Below, piece by piece: positions 47,093-55,240 of a DNA stretch of 64,000 bases. The DNA is from CALBRZ01 sp964511065 (GTDB taxonomy: Bacteria > Planctomycetota > Planctomycetia > Pirellulales > S012-138). The DNA lies in contig CAZEEG010000011.1 in the NCBI GenBank assembly GCA_964511065.1, positions 1 through 64,000 of the forward strand. The letters are read 5' to 3'. The translations under genes and the position numbers were made by a program. Under the pieces are notes generated by a model, which saw only the letters and a list, made by a program, of their open reading frames with translations, did not search any database and was not told the origin of the DNA. Numbering within the stretch: the first letter of the stretch is position 1; each line of letters starts with the position of its first letter.

Positions 47093-47140
47093 GTGCATCG
47101 ATCGTTGCGAACCCATCGTCCTGCTGGCTCTCTTGGCTGG

Positions 47141-47641
47141 CTATGGATGGTTTGTCTTCCAGAACGCATCAGTCTCCCAGAACGCAAACGTGAGCCCTAC
47201 CAGTGCTATCGCTGTAAAGACGGACGCCACCGCGAACGCGATGCGGCTGATTTTCCGTGGGTAGCCTTCTCGATTGCGATTGAGCCACATGGCAACGGCG
47301 GCCAACACCAGGCCCACATAGGGTGTCCAGCACAGCAGCAGCGCCAATTGGGCCACGACCGCCGGAAGCACCGATTGGTGCTGGGCTTGCGATTGGATGT
47401 TGTCTGGTGCGCTTGAGGCCGGAGGCCGTGCGTGCATGGGAGGCAGGGAAGGTGTCGGCCCTGCCGAGCGGTCGGCCATCCAGACGAACAGCCCGCCGAC
47501 CAGTCCCACTGCGGCGCCTCCCAACAGCAATGGCCATGGGCTGCCGGGCTGCGGATGTTCTGCCACTCGCAGGCCGACCGCGGCACCAATGCCGGCGCCG
47601 ATCCAAGGTGCCACCCAGCCTGGAAGATGCCTGTGCTTCAT
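47141..47641 (-). CDS. Four-helix membrane protein of unknown function
   Basis: A 166-residue hydrophobic protein with about four membrane helices (roughly 10-25, 37-56, 92-120 and 132-155) and a Pro/Ser-rich loop in between. GGGAGGGG just before the ATG is a strong ribosome site. No family is recognised. It is convergent with the acetyltransferase gene and divergent from the following Gly-rich protein gene. Confidence 0.75.
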   Translation of the reverse strand: MKHRHLPGWVAPWIGAGIGAAVGLRVAEHPQPGSPWPLLLGGAAVGLVGGLFVWMADRSAGPTPSLPPMHARPPASSAPDNIQSQAQHQSVLPAVVAQLALLLCWTPYVGLVLAAVAMWLNRNREGYPRKISRIAFAVASVFTAIALVGLTFAFWETDAFWKTNHP

Positions 47642-47864
47642 GTGGCCCCTCCCGATGCACCGATCGCTTGCAGCAAATCAGTGAAACCCTGAAGCCAGCT
47701 TGGCCGATTCAAGTGCAGGCGGCAAGGTGCTTTCGGGCGCGCCCGCCCCCGCGGGGCCATGGCCGTTACCCGCGATCGCAAGACCCCACGATCCACGGCG
47801 GTGGAGCATGGCGGCCAAGGGGCGTTCCGTCGCGGGCGTAGTTTCCGGAGTTGAAGGAGTGACC

Positions 47865-48353
47865 ATGGACAAGGCGCACGAAGCACTACTGGCCAAGGAA
47901 TTGGCCAAGGCGGGAAAACTCGGAGGCAAACTGGGCGGAGGGATGGCCGGAGCCTTGGGAGGCTGGCTTGGCGCGCACATCGCTGGCAGGATTCTGCCCA
48001 CCGAATGGTTCGAGCAACAATTGGCGATTGCCCAACGGCCTGAAACCGTGCTGGCGCAGGCGACGGCATTTCTGGCCGCGCAAGGGCGAGTGGCTGCCGA
48101 CGACGAAGCCGGTACGTCGCCCTTCCCCAAAGTATCGGGCATTCTCGGCTCCGGTTTCTTGAAAGCCAATCCGACGATCGTGCATGTGGAAGTGTTGCAG
48201 GCATCGCCGGCGGGCTGCACCGTGCGCGTAACCGGGGCGGCTAAGGATGGGTTGATTCGGCAACGATCGGCTGAAAAGGCCGTCCAACGCTTGGTCGAGT
48301 TTCTGTACTCACTCGCCCCGAGCATGTGGCCCGGGCCGGCCGCCGCCGGTTGA
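47865..48353 (+). CDS. Small protein with Gly-rich hydrophobic segment, unknown function
   Basis: I start at the ATG at 47865 (162 residues), five bases after AAGGAG. Residues about 17-42 form a Gly-rich helix with repeated G-x-x-x-G (GKLGGKLGGGMAGALGG), which could pack in a membrane or a helical bundle. The rest is a mixed alpha/beta segment without a family I recognise. The opposite-strand neighbour 224 bp upstream is a membrane protein, but no operon link exists. Confidence 0.75.
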   Translation: MDKAHEALLAKELAKAGKLGGKLGGGMAGALGGWLGAHIAGRILPTEWFEQQLAIAQRPETVLAQATAFLAAQGRVAADDEAGTSPFPKVSGILGSGFLKANPTIVHVEVLQASPAGCTVRVTGAAKDGLIRQRSAEKAVQRLVEFLYSLAPSMWPGPAAAG

Positions 48354-48771
48354 AGTTCGTTCGCAATTCGCAGCGACGAAAGCGCTCAGCCTCTTGAGCG
48401 GGCGGGCGGCCCGATGGATTGGGGAGGCTGGAGAGACTTTGCGGGCTTGGATGGGGGCCGCAATCCGCCTATGATGCCTTTCAGAGTTTCCGTCGCGCGG
48501 GTGCCGCCCATCGCAGACGCCAGCCGACACGGAGTACGCCGTTGTAGGTTGCATCAGCGGCAGTGTGCGATTTTTCGCATGAGCGCTTCCAGCGGACGGT
48601 GCGGGGTGGCCAAGACAGGGGCTGGTACGGGGAGTTCCCTGTGGGGACGCTTCCTGAAGGCAGTCGCGATTGTCCGATGCCTGTAAGCTCTGCTGCTAAA
48701 ACAGCTTACAGACGAAGCGCCGGCAAGCGCGTCAGCGCGTTGACTTTCAACGGACTGAAAGGGAGTTTCGC
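48354..48771 (+). promoter_or_regulatory. 418-bp leader region with three hairpins before the haem lipoprotein
   Basis: TGCGA-TTTT-TCGCA lies at 48566-48579. CTGTAAGCT (48681-48689) pairs with AGCTTACAG (48703-48711) around a 13-base loop. CGTTGA (48738-48743) pairs with TCAACG (48747-48752) immediately before the ribosome site AAAGGGAG. The last two probably form in the leader mRNA. No gene is seen. Confidence 0.5.
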
Positions 48772-50466
48772 ATGTCCCGGCCCCATCAATTGATTCTGGC
48801 CCTGTTGCTGTATGTCGGCGCCATTGTCTTGGCCGGCTGCTGGAATCGTGAAGAACGCATGTCGCACGACGATGGTGAGACCATCACCACGGCGGCGCCC
48901 CCAGTCGATTCGATGAACGACTCACGAAGCGGCAGCGAGCCACCGGCCCAACCGGCAAGCGACACGCCCACAGTTGATAGCGGCGAAAGCACGCCCAGCG
49001 ACAGCCATTCTGGCCAAGGCACTCCTGGCACGAGCACGCCCGGTGATGCTGCGTCGCCCGAGTATGGCAAGGACACCCCGGTCGATCCGATCCAAGCGAA
49101 CGGGCCGATCTTTGAAGGTTGGCCCAAGCCGCGGTTGGCCCTGGTGATTACGGGCGAGCAGCACGGTTACATGGAGCCATGCGGTTGTGCCGGTTTGGAG
49201 AATATGAAGGGCGGCCTGAAACGCCGAGCCACGTTCCTCAACGGCTTGCGCGAACAAGGTTGGCCTGTGGTCGCGGTGGACCTGGGCGATCTGGTCCGCC
49301 GCTTCGGAAAGCAGGCCGAGATCAAGTTCTCGGCCAGCATCGACGCGCTGCGCACCATGAAGTACTCCGCCGTGGGATTGGGGCCACACGATCTGCAATT
49401 ACCTGTCGACGTGCTCCTTTCCAGCACCAGCAACGCCGAAAATGCCCTGACCGCCGCTAATATTGGCCTGTTGGCGTTCGACACGGGATTGCCGCTGCGG
49501 TACCGAGTGGTTGAAGCCGGCGGCATCAAGGTGGGCATTGTCGCTGTGCTGGGGGAGAAGTTTCGCCAGAGTGTTAACAACAGCGAGATTGTGTTCAAAC
49601 CGGCTGCCGAGTCGCTGGCCGAGGTGCTGCCGGACGTTAAGGCCCAGGCCGATTTGCTGGTGCTGTTGTCGCATGGCACGGTGGAGGAATCCGCGGCCTT
49701 GGCCAAGCAGTTTCCCGAGTTCGACGTGGTGGCAACCGCCGGTGGTGCCAGTTTGCCGCCGGCCGAACCCGGCAAAGTTGAGGGCAACTCCAACTGGCTG
49801 ATCGAAGTCGGTCAAAAGGGCATGTATGCCGGCGTCGTGGGCTATTACGGCGAAGATTTCAAGACAAGGCGGTTTCAGCGGGTACCCATCGACGCCCGGT
49901 TCGAGGATTCGCCCATCATCTATCAGCAGCAGGTGGCCTACCAGGACCAGCTTAAGCAACAAGGGTTCAGTGGGCTGGGGTTGACGGCGGTTCCGCACCC
50001 CAGCGGGCGGCAATTCGTGGGCAGTGAGAAATGCGGGGAGTGCCACACCAAGGCATTTGAGGTCTGGAAGCATTCTCCGCACGCCCATGCCATGGATACG
50101 CTGGTGAAGCTCGATCCGCCTCGGCAGTTCGATCCCGAATGCATCAGTTGCCATGCCACGGGTTGGGAGCCGCAGCGGTATTTTCCGTTTGAGACCGGGT
50201 TTGTGGACCTGAAAACCACCGCCCACCTCGCCGGCAACGGGTGCGAGAACTGTCACGGCCCCGGTTCGCGGCACGTGGCGGCGGAAGAAGGCAGCCTGGA
50301 AGTTACCGAGGAGCAGTTGCTGGAACTTCGCGACCTGATGCGGCTACCGCTGGCCAAGGCCGATGAAAACTGCCGCCAGTGCCACGACCTGGACAACAGC
50401 CCCGACTATGTGAAGCACGGCTTCGAGGCCTACTGGCCGCTGATCGAACACAAGGGAAAAGATTAA
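48772..50466 (+). CDS. Tetrahaem cytochrome c lipoprotein with metallophosphatase-like domain
   Basis: This 564-residue lipoprotein has lipobox LAGC (Cys23), then a Ser/Thr/Pro-rich linker to about 120. A central domain resembling calcineurin-like/UshA-type phosphoesterases follows (about 120-390): YMEPCGCAGLENMKGGLKRR, then VVAVDLGDL, then LVLLSHGTVEE. The C-terminal domain has four CxxCH haem sites: Cys421, Cys457, Cys491 and Cys534, as in cytochrome c-554-like proteins. Classic metal ligands of the phosphoesterase fold are only partly visible, so the central domain may be non-catalytic or redox-linked through the PCGC motif. It should face the periplasm, anchored by lipid. AAAGGGAG precedes the start. 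Confidence 0.9.
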   Translation: MSRPHQLILALLLYVGAIVLAGCWNREERMSHDDGETITTAAPPVDSMNDSRSGSEPPAQPASDTPTVDSGESTPSDSHSGQGTPGTSTPGDAASPEYGKDTPVDPIQANGPIFEGWPKPRLALVITGEQHGYMEPCGCAGLENMKGGLKRRATFLNGLREQGWPVVAVDLGDLVRRFGKQAEIKFSASIDALRTMKYSAVGLGPHDLQLPVDVLLSSTSNAENALTAANIGLLAFDTGLPLRYRVVEAGGIKVGIVAVLGEKFRQSVNNSEIVFKPAAESLAEVLPDVKAQADLLVLLSHGTVEESAALAKQFPEFDVVATAGGASLPPAEPGKVEGNSNWLIEVGQKGMYAGVVGYYGEDFKTRRFQRVPIDARFEDSPIIYQQQVAYQDQLKQQGFSGLGLTAVPHPSGRQFVGSEKCGECHTKAFEVWKHSPHAHAMDTLVKLDPPRQFDPECISCHATGWEPQRYFPFETGFVDLKTTAHLAGNGCENCHGPGSRHVAAEEGSLEVTEEQLLELRDLMRLPLAKADENCRQCHDLDNSPDYVKHGFEAYWPLIEHKGKD

Positions 50467-50469
50467 TGC

Positions 50470-50485
50470 GGGGACTGAAGTCCCC
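50470..50485 (+). terminator. Hairpin terminator after the haem lipoprotein gene
   Basis: GGGGAC-TGAA-GTCCCC directly after the stop codon forms a 6-bp stem with a tetraloop, followed by TT. Its placement fits termination before lgt. Confidence 0.6.
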
Positions 50486-50567
50486 TTAAGCGCCCCGCGA
50501 TCGGTGCAGCCCTCCACAATCCAATGCATTGATGTACACTGAGTTCTAGGGCTAGAGGAACGCCCGC

Positions 50568-51914
50568 TTGTACCAGACCTTATTTTACATCCCTAACCAG
50601 ATCGGCCCGATTCCATTCCTCACCTGGAACGAGGATTGGGGATTCGGGTTGGTATGGCTGGTGCTGGTTCTTTCCGGCGGGATTGTTCTGTTCTCGAAGA
50701 TCCGCCGCGAGGGCTGGACCAGGGACGCCCTGTATTCGCTGCTCACGCTGTTGGGCGTGGCCGCGGCTTACGCGGTGTTGGCGCCCAAGATCGTGGAGCC
50801 CCAGGGGCTGCCCGTCCAGGGCTACGGCGTCATGCTGTTGATTGCCGTGGTCTTGGGGATCGCGCTGGCGGTGTATCGTTCGCGGCAAATGGGCGTCGAT
50901 CCCGAGATTATCTACAGCATCACCTTTTGGGTGTTCATTGGCGGGATCATCGGCGCGCGGCTGTTCTATGTCGTGGAATACCATGAGCAGTTCTTGCGAT
51001 ACGACAGCCAGGGCGAGTTGCTGCTGAAAGACACGCTGCTGGCGATGGCGAACCTCACGCGGGGCGGGCTGGTGGTGTATGGTTCGTTCCTGGGGGCCGC
51101 CCTGGCGTTTGGGATTTTTACCTGGCGGTACCGTTTGCCGGTTCGGCCGCTGTGCGATTACTTCGTGGCGAGCCTGGTACTTGGTCAAGGAATCGGCCGG
51201 ATTGGCTGCCTGCTCAACGGTTGCTGTTTTGGCGGGGTGTGCGAGCAGCCGAATTTGCCCCAGGTGACGTTTCCCTTTGGCAGCCCTCCGCATTATCGCC
51301 AGGTGGAAACCGGTGCCTTGTACCTGCACGGTTTGAAGCTGGCGGGCGATCCGTCCGGAGCCGTCTTCATCGACGAGGTGGAACCCGGCAGTCCCGCGGC
51401 CGAAACCGGCTTGGAGGCGGGAGATGTCGTCGTTTCGATCAACGACGTTTTGATTGCCAGCGTCGGCCACGCGCGGCAGGTTTTATTCTCGATCAGCCAG
51501 CCGGGTGAGGAAATCGCCATTCGCGTACGCGGCGACGTGCAGCCGCACTCCTGGTCGCTGGACCAACCGCCCCCACGCTCGTTACCGGTCCATCCCACGC
51601 AGATTTACAGTGCCATCAACGGGCTATTGTTTTTCTTCTTTGCTTGGGTGTATTTTCCGTTCCGCCGCCGCGACGGCGAGGTGTTTGCCATCCTGCTGAC
51701 GTTGTTCCCCGTCACGCGATTCATGATGGAAATCGTCCGGGTGGATGAGCCGCAGGCCTTCTGGCTGGGGATGACCATCTCGCAAGTGATCAGCGTGTAC
51801 CTGATTGCGGCCTCGGGACTGTTTTGGTTCTGGGTATTGCGGCAACCCAAGGGCACGTTGATGCAACCGGCCGATTGGCAACCGCACAACGAACGCTGGG
51901 CCCGAGGGAAATAA
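50568..51914 (+). CDS. lgt: Prolipoprotein diacylglyceryl transferase with inserted PDZ domain
   Basis: Lgt transfers diacylglycerol to the lipobox cysteine of prolipoproteins. The signature GIGRIGCLLNGCCFGG is clear, with GGLVVYGSFLGAALAF before it and LPVHPTQIYSAINGLLFF after it; seven or so membrane helices are present. At 448 residues it far exceeds the usual 260-300. The added part (about 250-330) reads as a PDZ domain: VEPGSPAAETGLEAGDVVVSIND and GHARQVLFSISQPGEEIAIRVRGD. It sits between conserved Lgt segments, in a loop expected to be periplasmic. The start is TTG after AGAGGAA. The Lgt His of E. coli (HGG) is Tyr here, a variation also seen in other Lgt proteins as I recall. Confidence 0.93.
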   Translation: MYQTLFYIPNQIGPIPFLTWNEDWGFGLVWLVLVLSGGIVLFSKIRREGWTRDALYSLLTLLGVAAAYAVLAPKIVEPQGLPVQGYGVMLLIAVVLGIALAVYRSRQMGVDPEIIYSITFWVFIGGIIGARLFYVVEYHEQFLRYDSQGELLLKDTLLAMANLTRGGLVVYGSFLGAALAFGIFTWRYRLPVRPLCDYFVASLVLGQGIGRIGCLLNGCCFGGVCEQPNLPQVTFPFGSPPHYRQVETGALYLHGLKLAGDPSGAVFIDEVEPGSPAAETGLEAGDVVVSINDVLIASVGHARQVLFSISQPGEEIAIRVRGDVQPHSWSLDQPPPRSLPVHPTQIYSAINGLLFFFFAWVYFPFRRRDGEVFAILLTLFPVTRFMMEIVRVDEPQAFWLGMTISQVISVYLIAASGLFWFWVLRQPKGTLMQPADWQPHNERWARGK

Positions 51915-52359
51915 GCTGCCGCCCTGGCGGCACGCGACCAGAAGTGTCCCCCCCAGTTGCATGCTTGCCCCCCGGCACCTTCCGCTTATCCGACCTTTTC
52001 GTCACGCACGGCCCAGCCGCTTTGCCGGCATAGTCGGTGGATAGGTCATCCCGAAAATGGGGTTCCTTGTTTCACCGGGGGCAGTCGATAGAATAAAAAT
52101 CTCGTGAAGAGGCCGAGGGCAAGTGGTCCTGGCCGGCTTCGTGGGTTGTTGCACTGGCGGTCGCCTCAGCGGTGGCTGCCGTTGTAGCTGCCCGTGATGG
52201 AAAATTGGCTGCGGCTGTCAATAATTCCGTAGTAGCGTTACCTGCGAGTTTTGAGCGGCGAACTGCTCCGTCCTTGAGGATGCTTCCTCGACGTCCTCTC
52301 TGGTCACCGCGGCCACGAGTCCTGCCCTCCCACCACACGACAGAATCCGGCGGTCTGTC
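51915..52359. other. 445-bp spacer and purF leader
   Basis: TTGTTT (52067-52072) and TAGAAT (52089-52094) with 16-bp spacing may form the purF promoter, leaving a leader of about 260 bases. In the leader an Ala/Val-rich frame is open from 52097 and overlaps the purF ATG by four bases (ATGA); its first possible start codons are CTG (52154) or GTG (52172). Its reality is doubtful. Confidence 0.4.
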
Positions 52360-53943
52360 ATGAGCGAAATGCACCACGAATGCGGTGTGGCTGCTATCTA
52401 CCACTTGCCCGGCGAGCCGGGCCGGCTGTGTCCCGAACAAGGACCCGATGCGGCCTCGCGGCTCATGCCCCGCATGCTGCTGGATATCCAGAACCGGGGG
52501 CAACTCTCCGCCGGCTTCACCACGTATGACCCCACGCGGAACCAGTTGATCGACACCCACAAAGACGTGGGCACCGTGTCCGAAGTGTTCCGGATGAGCC
52601 ACCGGGGCAAGTACGAAAGCCTGATGCGGCAATATTCGGGCCGGGCGGCCATCGGCCACGTGCGCTATGCCACGTGCGGCGGCGACGATCGCAGCTACGC
52701 CCAACCGTTTGAACGCCACCACCTGCAAAAGCACAAGTGGTTCAGCTTTGCGTTCAACGGCCAACTTTCCAACTACGCCGCGCTGCGCGAAGAACTGCTC
52801 GAAGACGACGACAACTACCTGGCGCGCGAAACCGATACGGAAATCATCATGCACGCCGTCAGCCGCGAGTTATCGCGGCCGAACCGCCCACCCTTGGCGG
52901 AAGTCTTCCGCAACGTCAGCAAACGGTTCGATGGCGCCTATTCGCTGGTTTACCTCAATGCCCTGGGTGATATGGTCGTGGCCCGCGACCCGCTTGGCAT
53001 CAAGCCGCTGTGCTACGCCCGCGAGGGCAACCTGTTCGCTGCAGCCAGCGAGAGCGTAGCCCTGCTGAACCTAGGGTTTGCGTCGTCCAGCATCCGCTCG
53101 GTTCTGCCAGGGCAGGCGATCATTATCAGCGGCGGCCAGTTGACCATCGAGAACTTCGCCCCAAGCCCCCGCCGCGCCCACTGCTTTTTTGAGTGGATTT
53201 ACTTTGCCAACGTAGCCAGCACGCTGGATGGCCGCAGTGTCTACCTTTCGCGAACGGCTCTGGGCGAAGAATTGGCCCGGCTCGAAACCCTGGAAATTGA
53301 CGACGATACGATCGTCGTCCCCGTACCCGATACCAGCAAGGCCGCGGCCGACGCGATGGCGTACCATCTGAATATCCCCTCCCGCGAGGGCCTGATCCGT
53401 AACCGCTACGCGGGGCGGACGTTCATCGAGGGCAGCGACCGCCGCCGTAAGGTCGAAACCAAGTACACCCCGCTGGCAGAGGTGCTGCGAGGCAAACGCG
53501 TGCTGTTGGTGGAAGACTCGATTGTTCGCTCCACCACGATGCAGGTGCTGGTCGAACGCATCCGTCAGATTGGCGGGGCCAAGGAAGTCCACATCCGCGT
53601 GGCGTCGCCGCCGATCATCGCTCCCTGCTTTTACGGCATTGATATGTCGACGGTGAACGAGCTGTTCGCTCCCAAGTTTCTGCAAGGCGGCGAATTGACG
53701 GACGAGGTTCAGGCGGAAATGGCCGCCGTCCTCGGGGCCGATTCCCTACGGTACCTGCCCGTGGAAGCGATCGCCCGCGCCGTCGGCTTCGATAGCGACC
53801 AGCTTTGCCAGGCCTGCATCACGGGCGACTATCCCACGGCCTGTGGTCAACAACTCTACCAGGTCGCCCTGCAGCATGCCCAGGATGGCGACAGCAGCGT
53901 CAACGGCGCCCGCACCTACGAAGCACAGCGGGTGATGAGCTAA
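52360..53943 (+). CDS. purF: Amidophosphoribosyltransferase (PurF-type)
   Basis: The 527-residue enzyme makes phosphoribosylamine from PRPP and glutamine, the first committed step of purine synthesis. The N-terminal glutaminase starts MSEMHHECGVAA; the nucleophile would be Cys8 after removal of a short propeptide. HVRYATCGG, FAFNGQLSN and RETDTEIIMHAV carry the expected Arg, Asn-Gly and Asp residues. The PRPP loop is VLLVEDSIVRSTTMQ. A second clue is GIDMSTVNELFA. Length is normal for PurF (about 505). No other purine genes are adjacent. The upstream ribosome site is weak. Confidence 0.93.
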   Translation: MSEMHHECGVAAIYHLPGEPGRLCPEQGPDAASRLMPRMLLDIQNRGQLSAGFTTYDPTRNQLIDTHKDVGTVSEVFRMSHRGKYESLMRQYSGRAAIGHVRYATCGGDDRSYAQPFERHHLQKHKWFSFAFNGQLSNYAALREELLEDDDNYLARETDTEIIMHAVSRELSRPNRPPLAEVFRNVSKRFDGAYSLVYLNALGDMVVARDPLGIKPLCYAREGNLFAAASESVALLNLGFASSSIRSVLPGQAIIISGGQLTIENFAPSPRRAHCFFEWIYFANVASTLDGRSVYLSRTALGEELARLETLEIDDDTIVVPVPDTSKAAADAMAYHLNIPSREGLIRNRYAGRTFIEGSDRRRKVETKYTPLAEVLRGKRVLLVEDSIVRSTTMQVLVERIRQIGGAKEVHIRVASPPIIAPCFYGIDMSTVNELFAPKFLQGGELTDEVQAEMAAVLGADSLRYLPVEAIARAVGFDSDQLCQACITGDYPTACGQQLYQVALQHAQDGDSSVNGARTYEAQRVMS

Positions 53944-54687
53944 CGGCTCATTTACCCCCCACCCGAAATTGCTCCCTGCCGCGCGAAGGCGGTCCGGGTT
54001 CGATGCGGTCGGCACAGTGCGCCCCCACGGACTTCTTCACGATGTTCTTGGCCTCCGTAGGACCTGGCAGGGCGATAAGAGGTCGCCCCCCGCGCCATCT
54101 GTGCACTCAACCTGCCGTGGTGTAAGCAGCAGTCGCGTGATCGACCGCGCGGGTTGATCGTTAACCACCTGACGCTGCGGGGGGCCTGCCCGATCCAGAA
54201 CTGCAACGCTTCGATTGCCGGATTTTTCAGGGGTTTTTGCCAGCGTTGCATCTCGGCCAGAATTGGAACGGTGCTTGCAATGTGGCTCCTGCCGACTGAG
54301 GACGCGGCGGTGGAATATCTCGCGTCGCATTGTGCAACAGCCCGCGCGCGTCCGATCGAACCTAAGGATTCCACGCTACCATGCTGCCCCCTAAAAACCC
54401 GCCCAAGGGAACCCACACCACCCATCCCGATGCCCAAGCCCGCATGAGCATGCTTACGCGCATGATGGATCGCCATGCGGTTCAACAGCAGCCCAGGATG
54501 CGTTCGCCTCGCCCCGCGATGTCCTCGCATCGTGTTGCCTAGCAGGTGTCGCCTCACCACGTAGTCATCGAACGCCCCGCGGCGCAAGGGGGGCCGAATT
54601 GCCAGTCCGCCTTGCGGCGAAAGCGATACCAATGTTGGGTCGATCCGAAGGCTCGCCCCTGCGCCCTGCGGCGGTGGAGATGAAGCA
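53944..54687. other. 744-bp spacer with a possible tiny gene
   Basis: Apart from the doubtful 53-codon frame listed separately, I see no gene, RNA or repeat in this stretch. A long minus-strand open frame (53952-54632) has a composition unlike a protein. Confidence 0.4.
54381..54542 (+). CDS. Possible 53-residue protein, low confidence
   Basis: A 53-codon frame opens with MLPPKNPPKGTHTT and contains a Met/Arg-rich middle (MSMLTRMMDR). AAGGA lies 14 bases before the ATG. The basic, Pro-rich start resembles other tiny planctomycete proteins in style only. I found no homologous feature, and it could be chance. Confidence 0.3.
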   Translation: MLPPKNPPKGTHTTHPDAQARMSMLTRMMDRHAVQQQPRMRSPRPAMSSHRVA

Positions 54688-55002
54688 TTAGCCTAAGCGG
54701 CGCTGCTTGGCGATTTCCTCGGCGGCGAACGAGAGACGGTGAGGCTGCATCGTGGGAGTTTGCGTGCGGTCGTGCCCTCCTTCGGCCGATGCGGTCAAAC
54801 GTCTTAGCTTAAGGAGTACCCGCTGCTTCAGCGAAACGTACGGCTGGACGGGCTCGCCGGGCTTGGAAAGCTCATTCCGCATGGGCGTTTCCGCGTGGTC
54901 ATGCTCACTGTGCACATCCTCGGCAGCGAGTTGGCCGGGCTGGGGGTGATTGTCCCCCGTTCGGTGATTGCGGGCGGCGGATGGCTTGACAGTTCTGGCC
55001 AT
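54688..55002 (-). CDS. Small basic hydrophilic protein, 104 residues, unknown function
   Basis: A 104-residue polar protein rich in His, Pro, Arg and Glu, starting MARTVKPSAARNHRTGDNH. A strong ribosome site, GGGAGGATG, lies just upstream of the ATG. No membrane segment, signal or known domain is visible; most of it is probably disordered, with a short helical part near QRVLLKLRRLTAS. It stands alone between spacers. Confidence 0.6.
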   Translation of the reverse strand: MARTVKPSAARNHRTGDNHPQPGQLAAEDVHSEHDHAETPMRNELSKPGEPVQPYVSLKQRVLLKLRRLTASAEGGHDRTQTPTMQPHRLSFAAEEIAKQRRLG

Positions 55003-55240
55003 GGTTCATCCTCCCATGTGCAGCCAGTCGGTGATTTACCCACGACAAAGTGCAACTGGCATGCCTATTGGTCGCCCCCCGGCGAAAGCCGGTCCCAGCC
55101 CCCGAGCCCGCCTGGGTTTGCGCCCGGGAGGCCGCCGTTTCAGGACATGATGCGACTGTCGCAAATTGGCTACAGCTTGCCCACATCTGATACACGCCCT
55201 GCATCAGGATGAAACGCTGCGCGGCGGAACCATTCCGCTG

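Noticed and set aside
52072..52854. Minus-strand open frame of 260 codons at the purF start
   Set aside because: It overlaps the glutaminase domain of purF in antisense and has no recognisable feature.
53952..54632. Minus-strand open frame of 226 codons after purF
   Set aside because: Composition looks like random GC-rich DNA, with no ribosome site and no domain.
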